Positions 25,001 through 38,301 are shown, counted from the first letter of the stretch. The stretch is 64,000 nt of DNA from Seiridium cupressi (GCA_036674765.1 JARVKI010000121.1:56093-120092); one strand, 5' to 3'. A program made the numbers and translations. Notes: generated by a model not told the origin, from the sequence alone.

Positions 25001-28000
25001 GATGCCAGCCACAGATCTGTTAAATTTCAGGCTCGCGAAGTTAGCGAAAAGTGCGGCGTACTCAAGCGAGACGAGTTACCATTCCGGCGGGATGTCACAC
25101 CTGGGCATGGATTTAGTCCCGCTAGCTGCAGGTCCGACTACGTATGCAATGATCTACAATATTGAAAATCCTGCCTAGCGGCCGGCAGACACATTACTGC
25201 GTTGCGACGGTGAATTCCTGCCACAAGCGCCTCAGGAATCTGGCCCTGTAGCATTGTGGCTCGGATGCGGCGGTAAGCAACGATTACTCACCGGCCTCAC
25301 ATATGCGGTCCAGTGCCAGGGGAGGAGGAATTGGCAGATGCTCGCGTCTGGCCACGAAGAATAATGCCTGTTCCCCTTTATCGAAGCGCAGTAGATGCAC
25401 GACATATGGTGTTGTACTGTCTACTTCCCTCGTATTTCGAATAGTCTTGAGCCCTGGGCATTCTGGAAAGCACCAGATGCAGTCTATCAGCCGAGACAAC
25501 TCCATAGCATATGCATCAAGTCGTGCTGAAAGACCATGACCGAAAAGCGGCAACCAACTCGTGCCCTCGCCAGAACTTGCTATGACCGGCTCATTCAAGG
25601 ATTGTGGCACAAAATTTTGCGAAGACTACATCGACTGGCGATGTCTGCATCGTTAGCAATGCCATGCTTCTAAGCAGGAATAGCTTAATTGCGAGCGCAA
25701 TGAAACATTTGAGAGGGGAAACGAGTGTGAGATCTTAGCAGGGTACAGTAAGTTGACATTGCTCACGAGTCACGAGTTCGGTGAGTGTCTGCTACTCCTG
25801 AAGTATTTATTCCCTATATGGTCGAGGCTCGGTTGTAGTTGAGAGACTGAGCCTTACGCCGCCATATCGCCGAGTTCGAAATACCCACATATAGTTTGAC
25901 CAGAGTAAGACTGTCTGTCCTGGTGTGCCAAACTTGAGGCTTTTGGCTACTTCATATTCATGTGATATCTGTTAGGTCACTCCGGATCGCATAGTGCTGC
26001 TGGTGCCACTGCTAATGGCTTCATGGCTATGCATCGTCTCGTTAGAAGTTTGACGTATTGAGGAGAATTATAAATCACTCAGCCATATGGACTAGATATC
26101 TGACCATAGAGAATTTTCCAGGTCATAGCTGCCCTCAGTTCGGTCCATGTGCGAAGAACCTGTTGACAGTGCTGGCAAATCAATCAAGCTAACCATTCAA
26201 GCTGGATAGTATCGAGGCGTGCGAAGTGTTGAGTTTGCATCACTTGTGTTTCATGATTCATACCAAAAAATTGTTTGAAGATCAAGTGAATTTTACACAA
26301 TAGGGTCCGGGTCATTGTGGCATTGAAAGTGGAATAATTCTCCTAAGTGGGCATAATTATACAACCAAGAACTGCTTGCACCTGCAACACCTTGACCGGA
26401 AGGGAAGAAAGAAAACCCAGTATATCTCGTGGGAGGCTTTATCTTTATTTTATTTTTCTATGAGCATCCTCTCATTTGGATTCTAGACCATCGCGGCAGA
26501 CCTTCATAATCGCAAAAAATAACGTCTCGTGACGGGCTGCCTATTCTATGAGTGATGCATGTGTAGCTGACGTGAGCCGTATCCTGGGTGGCACGTGGTT
26601 GCCGCATTCCTGGGCCACAACAGATCGGCGTCGAGATGAACAAGATCTCAGCCTGAACGCATCTGTGATCGACAAAGCTTAACATGTAAGCTTCCTGAAG
26701 AAGAGAAGCTGGTGATTGGCCTCGCAGGACTACTAGTCATGACTATTTGGGAAGGTGGGCTTCAACAAACTGGTCGCAACCATGATTGCCTTCGGTAGAA
26801 GAACAAACCAAGACTTTGACCGATTTGTTTCAAGTTTTTTGCCCTCTTTTTCGACTTCGTCGCATCCAGACGGTCCATTTTGCAAGGAGGTCTAGCACGA
26901 CATCTCCGGTCTTGTTGACGCGTCCGGCCGAGAGCAAGCTCATAGCAACGTCAATAACCCTCGGAAGGCAGTTCAAGATTAGGTAGGTTCCGCGACCTGC
27001 CTGGAAAGGGCTGAACGACTCGGCTGAGATCTTGGCTGGCCTTATCTAGTAGACGTTCATGATACCACACATGGTAGCGTATCGTTTGGTGGAAGGTTGA
27101 CCATGTGATGACTCGCGAGAGCTCGCCCCAGGACCATGGATCCATCCTCGATCTTCGTCTCGACGATGGAAATTTCTCGATGCTCTGGGTCTGGGTCTGG
27201 GTCACATTTTTGCTGCGACGGTAGCGATGGCACGGAGTGTGCTGCATGTCAAGCAACGGGCGACTGTGAGCTTGTCTGACAGCACCACAGATTCCACCTC
27301 TCAACTGCGGATGCGGCCTGCCGAAGATCAAACTCATGGGTAGTTTACCATTTCATCGCTACAATTATGTAGATCAACCGGGCCTCCGCTTGATGCTATT
27401 CATGGAAGTTAGATCGTCCAAGGACTCCCGAGGGTTCGCATCACCTTACCTAGCTTCGTTAGTTAGCCTGTTGGAGGATGTGGTGTTTTGCCCACAGAAG
27501 ACGAAATCGGACGATGCTGCCCCAGTATATTCCGTTTAGACGTCCACTTTCTGGCACTTGCTTGGGCCAGGCTCTTCGGACGGAGAGTCGGGCAGTTTCC
27601 AGTGGATCGTGATGGGGAGGGCACAAAGCCAGAAAGCTTAAAGTGCAACCCATGGTAGCCAAGGGCACCCCTGAACTTGAAACCCGAAACGCAGGCCCAG
27701 CAGCCTCAGAACCGGAGTGCGTGTCAGGCGTCCAAATCAAGACGGTTGTGGATATGTCGTGTTCCAGGGCTACAGTACATCACTCAGGTAACGCAGAGAA
27801 ACGGCCGAGGCGCAAGGTACTGGGTATGTAAATGAATTCCACTTGACTAGGTCATCGCAATCGTTCATACATAACGTTAACACACAGAACCATCCCAGCC
27901 GGACAGTAACTAGCACTGACTGTCCGTAATCCATAAAGGACCAATCGAATCATGGCTGTGGATGGCCGCCATGGCCATGGCGGCAAAGCCCGGGAGTCAG

Positions 28001-29922
28001 TCAACAGGCGCCGGCTCGTCCGGCACCTCTACTTCGGCCTTTCTCTGCAGGTCATCACTAGGTGGATGGGCTAAAATACGACAATACGGCAATACGACCG
28101 GCCATGACCAGCACTCTGCCAGGGAATTGCGCTGGAGGCACCGCATAAAAATAACCTCGACTTTTAGAGTTTTCCAACGGTCTTGTCCACCCCAGAGTTA
28201 CATCATGGAGATCACATAAAAACACGCCGTCTGGCTCAAATACCGGGCGGATAGGTCCATGCTAATTGCAACGCGAAGCAGTCTATGGACATATAGCCTT
28301 GTCATATTGCTTCCTAATCAGCCGAGTCAATTGCCTATTTCTTCTCATCTATCCTGGCCGCCTTCTGGCCCATCGTACCGTTGCACTCAACTCGCGAATG
28401 CCGGAGACAGACGCACAAACTAGACTAGGTGACGTGCGCCCACTTCAACGCTGAACGGCGTCGTTGGTCACCACGACCTACAGTAGTGGACGGCACTGTT
28501 ACGACTCAGTGGCCGGCCAGCACACTTTTTGAGTTCGGCAGTTCTGGTGGTCTTAATCACAGCGCTCATCGCACGGGCGGGAGGCACTCATAGGGAATAT
28601 GGCGGCAGCTTCTGAAACACTACACGTACTCCATTCGCCGGATTCTGCTTCTCCTTTTATGGGTCGCACAAATCGATAGCTCTGGTCTACACACAGCGGT
28701 AGTTAGTCTTGTGTCGCTCGCAATGACAAGACAACCGTGCCGTCAATCCGTCACGGCCTGCGAGAAGGACTCAACACCTGCGATGCCTCGTCTGCCACCG
28801 CAACCCTCCCTCGTTCATGTGCAGGCAATAACAAAATGGCGGCATGCACACTCCGAGACCACGGCCCCGAACGAGCCAATAGGGTTTGTGCAGGTCTGAG
28901 AGCGGAAGACAGGGGCGAACCCGGCAGGTACTCTGTACAAGCCATAGGCGAGAAGCACCTGAATGGATCTGACTAGGCCGTGACTTTCCCTCTTGGTGCC
29001 CCATCCCCGCTCTCCATGGAACGTGGACGCTCCGGCTGTAATGCTACAGGAGACCAGCCACGGTTTTATTCCTACCGTCATTTCGAACGGTGCGGCCTTT
29101 GCTTCTCTGTCCTTGCCTGTGATAAGACAACTTTCCTACGGGGGGGAGAGAGAGAGAGAGACACACACAGAGGGGGAGATAGAGAAGGTGAGGAAATGAA
29201 GGCATCGTATCTTGCAGAACATCCCCATCTCGAGGTCCGCCCAGCGCATATGTACGAGAGTCCGGAGAGAGGCTCTGCATTAGACCACCCATGGGACCTC
29301 AACAAGGTTTTGAACCGTCATCCTTAAGGTCTCACTTCGCAAAAGGCTTAAGGCCCCGGAATCACGGTGGCATCCCAGCCAGACCAGCCCGAAAGAGGCA
29401 TCGCGGAAGGCAAGATGGTGTAGAGTCCATAGATCGACGAGTTTAGCACAAATTCGTGACCAGGGGCAGTTTAGAGTACCCATGCACATTATTGATACCT
29501 CCAAAGTAACCCACCAATGGCACAGATGCAAGGTGTCGGGCCCCTCCCCAATAGACTACGAAACCCGCCAAGCAAGACTGTCCCTGATGGTGTCTGCCCT
29601 TGATCCACGCATCCGCTACGGGGAACGAGGTCCCACGCTTGTCCTCCCTCTCACACAGCCACTCAGTCTTCTGTTCTACTTACACCAAGTTTTGAGCAGT
29701 GAGCATTTGACAGGTTCAACCCCCGAGAACATCAGGCGCGAAAGATTGAGGACTTCGTGGTTCGATCACACGGAACGCCACTAGTAATAACCGGTCGATG
29801 ACCTCCAGGGGCCAAGGTCATCGATTGTAAAGCTACCCATGCTGCAGAGCGGCCCTGCTCTGTGAGCAGCCACCATCACGGTCTCACCCTTCACCGTCAC
29901 GAATTGATCCCTCGACGCCAAG
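22086..29922. other. Gene-poor 7.8-kb stretch
   Basis: No gene can be supported. All open frames are short and none shows a domain or sensible splice joins. Visible structure includes a T-rich run (about 22345-22500, probably the 3' side of the CCDC174-like gene or a pyrimidine tract), a perfect 20-bp GC-rich palindrome at 27965-27984, and a GA/CA simple repeat at 29143-29180. Old, decayed transposon remnants are possible but I could not demonstrate one. Confidence 0.5.
29143..29180. repeat. GA/CA simple-sequence repeat
   Basis: A run of G followed by alternating GA, then CA and AG-rich sequence, around 29143-29180. It is ordinary microsatellite sequence in a gene-poor region. Confidence 0.7.
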
Positions 29923-32441
29923 ATGAGCGGAACCGACAACAAGGTGCCCGTGGAGCGCAGGGCTTCCATGAGGACTTCCATGAGACTGTCGGTTGTTCCT
30001 GGCGAAGATGAGGATTACGATATGCAAATGATGGGAATCTCCGATGGGTTTCGGCCAGCAGATGTTACACAAAATCACGTCCCGATTCCGCCGGTTCCTT
30101 CGCAGCCAACGCCTGCTGTACATGCACAGCCCCCAAGGCCCTCGAGTATCGCGAAACCACCACAACCGCGCGAGTCGTTCTCACTACGCCACGACGGAGG
30201 AATGGGATCATTGGCCGACTCGATCGCAGCCGGCTCGTCAAGCAATGCTGGGCCCTCGCCTGCCAGGCCCGAGAGCCCCTACAATGGACCATCCGGGCCA
30301 TCGTTCCCGTATGAAATGTACCCTCAGGACGTGCGGCTTGCAAGGACCGCCAGTTTAGCGACCACGGCAACTGTTCCAATCTCTGAAGCATCGTACAATG
30401 GTCCGAACAACCCGACACACCCATATCAAATGTATCCCCAGAACACAGCCGCCGTGACAGATGCGACAGAAGACAGAGCGGCACCGGCACCGATCCCCGT
30501 GGGCTTCACGGGCGCATCAGACAACTATCAAAGGAGGATAGGATCCGAGGGAGAAGAGATCGGAGACATGATTGGACCAGATGGACACACAGAGCAGCTA
30601 CCACCGTATACGAGGTACCCCGACGAGGCGTATCAAAGGAAGATAGCAGGCATTGGGGGGCTTTCGACCATCTATTCAGAGTCAGCATCATCTGCCTCGG
30701 CATCTGCGTCGGCATTGGCATTGGCATTGGCATCGGCATCGGCATCGACATCGGCATCGGCATCGGCACCAGCATCCTCGTCACCGGCGCCTACACATGC
30801 TCAAGCAGTCCCGGGGGCTGGAGGCATTGGGCTAGCAACTCGCAATCCAGAGTTTGGATCGACCGATGACCTGAGCCTGCAGGGTGCCAACTCACCACAG
30901 TCACGACAGTCCGTCAGAAGTTTCACTAGCGCAGGCAGTCACCACGAAATCAACACGGCAGCCCAGACTGTATTGGACGAGAAGAAGCCGTTGAAGAAAT
31001 GGCAGGTCGTTGCGAAGAGAAAGGTTTGGGGAGTGGTTCCCTGCTGGGCATTAACAATCACCATAATCATAATCGTTATGCTGGCTCTGGTTCTGGGCAC
31101 AGTATTAGGCATCTTCTTCAACAAGCCCAAGAAGCAGCCGCCTCCAGACAGGTTCGTGCCTGCTCGTGTTTAATATTTCGACCAACTTACTCACAATATC
31201 ACAGTAGCCCATCGGCAACTATGACCTATGATGCCTCACCTCTTCAAACAGTGCCACCTGGGCTTACACCACTGCCTTCGGGGCAGTATGCCTTACCACT
31301 GATGCTGACTCGGTCGCCGACAACGTGCTTCAACGATAGCACACAAGCACAAGCATGGAATTGCAACCAAGTCTTTGCACAACTGGAGATGGGCATCAAC
31401 GAGCTGTCCGACCAGCCCATCACTTCACAGTACTCGATGAGCCTGACTTATAATGAATCATTCACTATTCAAACCTTCGAATACTCATATGGCATGCAAC
31501 CACCATCGGTTCAAAACGTTACGATGGTATTAGTCAATGACGTCAACGAGCCCACTCGTGGACCTGCGTGGGCTTTCGAAGTTACGTACAACAAGACCGT
31601 CATTATTCCCGAGGGGTCTTTTCCTACTCCAACAGTATCCAACTCCAAGTCGAAAAGAAGCTCTGGACCGCCACCTCCACCAGGAGGTGGCTTCCCGGGT
31701 GGTGGCGACTTCAAACGAAAGGGTCTGGCTCAATCCGGCGATAAACCTTGGATTTGTCAATGGGATGGGACGGTCCTTGAAGTCTTCGTATATCCTAACC
31801 AAAACAACAGCCAGCCAACACTAATATACAGCGACCCCCACTCCAGCTCTACGGGGTCGGGGTCGGGGTCGGGGTCTTTCAATGCTGCTGCCGCTACGAG
31901 CGCGAGCACCACTGCAACAGATGGTGCGACAAGCACCCCAACGTCAACCTCGGTGTCTGACGGCTGGGAGTTCACAGACTACAGGAATGGCTATGTGACC
32001 ACGAGACATCACCGAAGGGACGCTACCAGTCCAACGCCAACAACGTCAACTGGCGTGACATCAACTGCATCGTCATCTGGTGTTTTCGATACGTCGATGC
32101 CAGTGCCAAGCGACTTCCAGGTGCCGTTCTTCCCTCGAGTTGTGAAGATGGAAGAACGCCGGCTCGCCGGGTCCCCATCTGTCCAGCCCTACTGTCGCCA
32201 ATATCAGATTAATGGCGACGGGACCCCTGCTACACCACTCAGAGACTCTAAGGGCAACTTTATCGAAGCCACAATTGTCGAGATCGAGCCAGATAATGAG
32301 GTGTCCCATGAAAGCAAGGAACATCGAAGGCAGAGGCTCGTCCAGCGCAGGGCGATTGAAGACTATATCAACCATGGAATGAAGCCTCGCGACTCGGACA
32401 GCGATATGAGCAACTGCGGTTGTATGTGGTGGGCCACCTGA
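29923..32441 (+). CDS. Large single-pass membrane protein with Pro/Ser-rich N-terminus and glycosylated outer domain, 821 aa
   Basis: Exons are 29923-31151 and 31205-32441, with a 53-bp intron (GTTCGT...TCACAG); the join codes PPPDS-SPSAT. Residues 1-370 are disordered, rich in Pro, Ser and Gln. They include two YNGP...YxMYPQ-type repeats and a Ser/Ala run (about residues 248-285) encoded by an imperfect hexanucleotide repeat. One membrane helix lies at about 374-399 (VPCWALTITIIIIVMLALVL), preceded by a basic stretch, so the N-terminus is probably cytosolic. The C-terminal part has Cys residues (TTCFNDST, WNCNQVF), several N-glycosylation sequons (NDS, NES, NVT, NKT) and a GS-repeat linker. 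Fungal proteins with this layout are catalogued as a conserved domain of unknown function (DUF7820 as I recall, not checkable here). Function unknown; a wall or surface role is a guess. Confidence 0.8.
30690..30775 (+). repeat. In-frame hexanucleotide repeat coding Ser/Ala
   Basis: Imperfect GCATCG / GCATTG hexamer units inside the membrane-protein gene encode alternating Ser-Ala and Leu-Ala. Unit number is likely to vary between strains because slippage by six bases keeps the frame. Confidence 0.75.
31852..31881 (+). repeat. In-frame GGGGTC repeat coding Gly-Ser
   Basis: About four copies of a CGGGGT/GGGGTC hexamer encode a short GSGSGSG linker in the outer domain of the same membrane protein. 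Confidence 0.75.
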
Positions 32442-34078
32442 ACGCCTGGGGGGACAGGAGATGTTTTTCTTGTGTAAAATGAACATATCACGACACTTTG
32501 TATATGAAGGGGATCGGACTTGGACATATACCACGGCTCTGGCGTTCGGGTGGCACCCCTCTGGTCGCGTTGGCGTTCTCAAAAGAATGAATTCTTTCGG
32601 CATGGGTTCGGAGTTAAAACATGTTTACCCACTTGGCATATCCTGCCACATATTACGACTTGTGTCTATATTCGGTGTTCTGAGGAGGAGGAATTCGGTG
32701 GCATGCATGCCCTTTGTCATAAAGAAAATGACTGGCGCTGGAATGATCTGGCGCTGCACTGACATTTTGTCGAAAAGGAAGAACACATACAATCCTTTGG
32801 ATTTTGGCGACGGAATTAAACGGGTCATAGCGGGCGACTGTCTTGTTGCCTGTGCGGTTCAAGGGAACTGTGAGTGAATATCGGGTCTAGGCTTGACTTA
32901 TATATACTTGTAGAGTACTGATGATAGTTTATAACTGAAAGGTAGTGCATTATATATGAATGTTCATAAACCTGCCCGAGCTGAATATTTTGCATGATGA
33001 GGGTCGTGCTCTTTTGATTTATTTGTTTATTTATGTATTTATTGCCAGTCCACGATCGAGGCAGCGTCCCCGGCCTGGCCTCACCGAAAATAATCAATCG
33101 CCTCGATGAGTGCGACACCACCCGGCGGAGAGTCTTTCTCAAGGCCACATACATAATTGAGCTACTAGACGCGTGGGTCGGATCATGCTATTGACTACGG
33201 CTATGCACATATAGCCTGCAGCCTTGGCCAAGTCATAAAACTCGGGTACAGAATGTTGACCAACGTTTCATCCGATTCATCGCCCCAGATGTTTGTGGCC
33301 CCATCGTAAGAGGCCGACGTGAGCTCCGGCATTGATACTGCGGCTTATTGGTCGGGGCCCGGAGAATTGGAGTCGCCCAATTCTCGCCCACCCTCCTCCC
33401 AAGTCGGTGTCGCCCTGCTTACTTGGGTGTGCGAGGCTGACTTTGCCCGGCGAAGGTGAGGCTCGGCCTCACCTTGGATAATTGAATGGTATTGGGCCTC
33501 AAGTGGCGCTGCAGCTTTTGGGCCTCGCTCGTGGGGGGAGACTCGGATCAAGCACACGAGCCTATAGTGATGCGGTGGCCTGGTCGCCCGAATCTCGCCC
33601 TATCAGTACGGGATTCGAGGTTACACAGGAGCTTGTCGTACATTAGTCCAAGTGGCACCGCCCGACAGCTTGGAGAACATCGGAAGCGTGCGTGGGGTGG
33701 TTTGCCCCGGGCGTGTGGTGCTCAAGAGGCTCGTGAGGCTCTGAGGCTCTTTATACACAATGTCAGCATATATAACGTAGATCGACAGCGCCCGAGACGT
33801 TGGGCTGTTTTGCATTTCTCCCAACCACCTTGGATGCTCCATGTTTTCCTTCATCCTGTGATGCAACTGATCTCACCGGGGATTCACCAGTCACCATACA
33901 ATCTCTGGTGCTGAGACCTTGTGACAACGTGAACCTTGCCCGCGTTCATCAAGATCGGTCTATAGTGTCGATTTCTTGGGAGACCGGGGTACCTAAACGC
34001 CTGATCCATCTATTCCGGGATTTCTATTCGCTGGTTCACCGACGTCAAGATCAAAATCCTTGACATTTCTTTTGCAAG
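32442..34078. other. Intergenic, 1.6 kb
   Basis: No supported gene. Frames such as plus 33486-33914 and minus 33154-32825 lack recognisable content. Two short perfect hairpins occur at 33362-33385 and 33453-33475. Confidence 0.5.
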
Positions 34079-34666
34079 ATGAACCAATACAGACCCGCCG
34101 ACGGCGTCTCGCTCCTTTCGCGCTCCAGTCGCTCATCCGGTTGTAGCCGTTCCTCTCTTGCATCATCCTCGTCCTCCAATGGCTCCTACGTCACTCGCGA
34201 CGTCATGAAATCTGACAACCTCGCCGCCCGCCTCGCCGCCCACTGCCTCCGGGGCCCCATGGCCTCGGCAAACCACAGATATCAGGCAAACATCCACCAC
34301 CATGACAAGAAGCACGGCGGCCACAGCAGCTCCTCGTCCTCCAAGTCGGACCAAAAACATCACAGGGCTCCACCCCCTCGGAGCCCTTCACCTGAGCCGG
34401 TGGTCTGGCGCGAGCATGCTAGACCGCCTCCTGCCAGGCCGTATAGTTCATCACCCCCGCAGCCACAGCCGCCGCCGCCGACACCGGGTGCGCCGTTCGT
34501 CGGCCCTGGACAGGGGCCAAGGCCCATGTTTGGCCGCGGTGGGCAAGGCTTCGGACAGGCCAACAGGCCAATGCCGACAGGAATGCAAGATCCCGTGTGG
34601 GGTATCCGCCAGCCTCAGGGTATGAGAGGGTCGCCATCATCGACTGTGGAGTTGGTAAATGAGTGA
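34079..34666 (+). CDS. Low-complexity hypothetical protein, 195 aa
   Basis: Single exon of 195 aa; I do not recognise it. It starts MNQYRPADGVSLLSRSSRSS and has a Ser-rich N-terminus, a middle part with SDNLAARLAAHCLRGPM (the only segment that looks folded), a His/Ser/Lys-rich stretch, then Pro-rich and Gly-rich sequence (QPQPPPPTPGAP; RPMFGRGGQGFGQA). There is no signal peptide or membrane segment. The ATG lies 15 bp after a stop in the same frame and has the context AAG ATG A. The composition (proline-rich, RG/FG-like) suggests a disordered adaptor or RNA-associated protein, but that is only composition. Confidence 0.65.
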   Translation: MNQYRPADGVSLLSRSSRSSGCSRSSLASSSSSNGSYVTRDVMKSDNLAARLAAHCLRGPMASANHRYQANIHHHDKKHGGHSSSSSSKSDQKHHRAPPPRSPSPEPVVWREHARPPPARPYSSSPPQPQPPPPTPGAPFVGPGQGPRPMFGRGGQGFGQANRPMPTGMQDPVWGIRQPQGMRGSPSSTVELVNE

Positions 34667-35697
34667 CGATCAAATAGGATGGTGTTTCTCTACCCCGAGT
34701 TATCTTCTATATTGATGTACTTTCTCTTTTTCTTGTTCATAATGTGGTAATATTTAAGGGTCTGGTACTTTCTCTTGGTTTGGGCGTTTTGAGGCTTGGT
34801 CTAGGCAAGGCTGGAGGTTGTAATTGGTGTTGATACCAGTCCGAGACAGAGGTTCTCGTGCTCAGGCCACTCTTTTTGTGAGATACCCCTAACTTGACAG
34901 TGATGTTTTGTTTATGCACCGAGAGTGTAATAGATGGACGATGGAAACATAGATCAGTCTTCAATCTACTGATGTTCTTGCCTGACCGTATTTGAACTAC
35001 ATGACCCAAAAACCTTGGTTTTCCGTTGTGAGCGTGACGAAGGATCGTGGCTTACGTATTGAGATATTCTTGTCAACCGCATGGAATGATATTGGTATGT
35101 CGTGAGTTTCGCATCATTCCTCATGCCTTGTCTTCGACTGACCGTGACAAGACGTGAGGAATGTAGCTGTCAATATACTGTATAAAAGACCCACAGTATC
35201 GTGGATTACTCATAGAACCGTCTGCCCTCTTGGGTATTCATTTCTACAGACACAGCGAAAACATGGAGTTGAGAAATAGAACGACATGCAGCCGCCGGTA
35301 CTTTGGGGGCCTGTGTAGTCGGCGAGTCAGTCAGAGTTCGAGTCAGATCGTCCAAGGTTGACTGAGGCATGTACAGGGTAGATTCGTTATAAAAATGGTT
35401 AGCGTCGAAAATAAGCATTTCAGACTCTGCGAGTATAACGGTTTTAGCCTCCCTGAAACCTTGGTAAATGCCGGGGTCTCACAGAATCCTCATTGGTTCA
35501 AAGCCAGGCGACCTTGCGAGGCGTCCAGGCCTCCTCCGTCTACCGAGAGTTTGCGCGCATGCGCAAATCTGCCTTGAGCAATGGGACGTTGGTAGCATTG
35601 CCTAATAAATGACGAGACACGCCAATTCAATGTTTTTCAACTTGGAAGGCCTTTCTTCCGGGATCCTTCAAGCCACTAGCCTTAGTTGTGAGACGCA
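34667..35697. other. Intergenic, 1.0 kb
   Basis: Holds the 3' side of the low-complexity gene and the promoter of the zinc-finger gene. No coding region or notable repeat seen. Confidence 0.5.
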
Positions 35698-38301
35698 ATG
35701 GAGCTTTCGCGGCAGACAATAGCGTTCCTCAGACGAACACCGACAGGCTTATCCGAATCCGAGGTCTCGATCCGCCCGGCCAAACGAACCGACTCAGGAT
35801 ACGAGTCTATTGGAGCTCGTGTGATTCCGGAGTATGACATTAAGCGTTGGGAAAATGACTCCTCCGCATTTCAATGTTCTCTGTGCCCAAAACGATATGG
35901 GTATGCACACGACTTACACTTCCATATGAGAACCCGCACAGAAGCGCGTATCTTTGACCATAAATCATACGAAGAAGTGCTCTCCGATGGAAATGAATTC
36001 ACATGCACAGGAGCGCTGAAGGCTGGAGGCGGATGGGGCTGTGAGAAAAGATTCACCCATGCACATATTTTAGGTCAACATCTACGCTCTGACGCTGGAC
36101 AAGCCTGCATCAAGCCACTGTGTGATGAGGAGGCTCTTGAGCAGCAGTCACAGCCTCATGGCTCAGGCACTATGGCGCAAGCACAAGATATTGAAAAACA
36201 CCGCTTTCTTCCTGCTACACTTCTGGTGCAATACCCAGCACTTGCCCAGTTGGACTGGGAAAACTCCGTGGGAGTGGCACACGATACCAAAATTAGCAGC
36301 TTCTCGAGCCATGACATGCCGGACTGGAGTATTGGAGACGACAGAGACTTCAGCGATGCAGTTGACCCTGCAATTGACTGCTGCCATGAAACACCGGAAC
36401 AGAGCTCTGATGTGATGGTGTATTCTTGCGGCGACCGGCTTTTCGACACCAACCCAGAAACAAGCACCCTATCAAGTAAAAAGAGAAGCAGCCAAGAGAT
36501 CGCTATTCCACCTGACTCTTCAGAAGAGCTGCAAGTCAGCCAGTGTGTCAACGGCCTCAGTACGGACCAACCCAATTCGAACTCGACAGTCCCGGTATCT
36601 GAGAAGGACTATCAATATACGTATACTGGCAATCCTTGTATCTCCAGTAAGGACACTTTTGTTCTCCGGCACCGAGATCAACATGAAACCGCGCGAAAGG
36701 CCCAGAGCTCTCCACTGGCCATCGAATCAAGAAGAGACGTCCTAAAAGAGATGACAAATACACGAAATCGAGCAGATTCATCCTATGATGCAACTATTTC
36801 TCAGGGCTTGGGCGCAGTACCACAACAGAAATCATTCCAGGAGAACAAGACTGCATCTTCAGGAACAGCTCTCTTGGATGACAAGCCTAGAGCACAGTCA
36901 ATAGAACCTCTTTCAGGGGACGACTCGATGTCATGCCAGGACTCTACGAGCGAAAGCGACTGTACGGATAGTGAGTCATCGGACTCGGGAGGTCTATCTC
37001 CAATTGCATCAACAATGAGCGCTTATAGGAAAGAGGCGATTAAGAGCTTAATGATGGAATTCAAGGCTCTGTTGGACCAAGGTCTCGGTGTAAGGCGTCG
37101 GGCTTCTAATAGTTCTGGATCGACGAACGGTTCCTCTCCTGTGCGCTCCTCGCAGCATCATCGCTCTGGTGGTCGGAACGGAGAAGGTAAAAAGCGTAAA
37201 AGAGACGGAGAAGATCCTAATTCACCGGAAGACGGCGGGAAAGGTGAGGATGACATGACAAATCAATCGGCAACACCAAACACGGTCGCCGCTAAAAAGT
37301 TTGCCTGTCCTTATTACCGCCGATGCGCCTGGAATCACCAGAACCCTCGATCTTGTGCTGGGCCTGGCTGGCAGTCGGTACATCGAGTAAAGTGAGTCAG
37401 ACGATTAGAAAAGACTATACAGAACGGCCCCATGGATCTTGCTAATACGTTCGCAGAGAACACGTGTATCGGCAACATTCGCTTCCAATACACTGCCCCA
37501 GATGTTGCACCATTTTCAAGACTGAATCCGAATTGACTACTCACCAACGTTTGTCCCAGAGTTGTGAAGTTCGAATCATCATTCTTCCGGAAGGCTGTAA
37601 CAAGGAGCAAGAGAAGGCTCTTCGTAAACGGAAGAAGACTTCTGCCAGTGACGAAGAGAGTTGGAAGGAGATGTATATGATCTTCTTTCCGGACGACAGT
37701 GATGATCAACTACCCACGCCGTGTGAGGCTTCCAGTCCCTACACACTGGGCAACAAATGACTGATGATGACTAGACTACGAAGACGACGAGACTGAAGCG
37801 TGCGAGAGGATCCGAGAAGATGCTACAACTCAACTCGAGCTGTATCTTCGCCATCAGTTGCCCCACATGGTACGACGTCGCCTAGAACAAGAGGTTGCGG
37901 AATCGAGTGAACCCCTCCTGAGCCGACTCAGAGGGCAACTTGTGGACATCGTTCGAGAATCTCAGTCACAGCTGTTTCGAGCCTACAGAGAGTCTAGCCA
38001 TTCGCAGTTCATAGAAGAGCTCCTCCCAGAAGCAAGCTCACAACAGTCGATGCCGCCAGTCTTCGATGGTCCTACTTTCTTTGTGACACCAGATGTCGCA
38101 GGCGACCTTGGTAATCCAAGTGGCGATCAGATTTCGATGATGCTTAGTCGCGAGAGCTTTGGAACTGGTTTGGCCTTATCAGACTCAGGGTATGACACGA
38201 GCTCCGCCACCTTCAGCCTGGGAGATTCTGGCTTAAATGTGGACGATTGGGCCTTTCCTTCTATTGGCTCCCAGAATCTACGTCCGCCAGATCGCCGTTG
38301 A
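35698..38301 (+). CDS. C2H2 zinc-finger protein of a fungal-specific family, 828 aa
   Basis: Exons are 35698-37391, 37457-37722 and 37775-38301, joining to 828 aa. The second donor must be GTGAGG at 37723, not the nearer GTGTGA, to give TPYYEDDE and keep the frame. Near the N-terminus are one C2H2-like finger (FQCSLCPKRYGYAHDLHFH) and a second Cys/His cluster (WGCEKRFTHAHILGQH). The middle is Ser-rich and disordered, with a basic KKRKRDGE segment. From about residue 530 comes the typical fungal Cys/His module: FACPYYRRC, CAGPGWQSVHRVKEHVYRQH, then IHCPRCCTIFKTESELTTHQ, a LPEGCNKEQEKAL helix and MYMIFFPDD. The tail ends with a DSGYDTSS stretch. Homologues are abundant in Pezizomycotina and annotated as C2H2-type proteins; a transcription or regulatory role is presumed, with no known target. 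Confidence 0.85.

Noticed and set aside
29700..29730. GGTTCAACCCC stretch resembling a tRNA T-arm
   Set aside because: No matching acceptor, D-arm or anticodon arm can be drawn around it.
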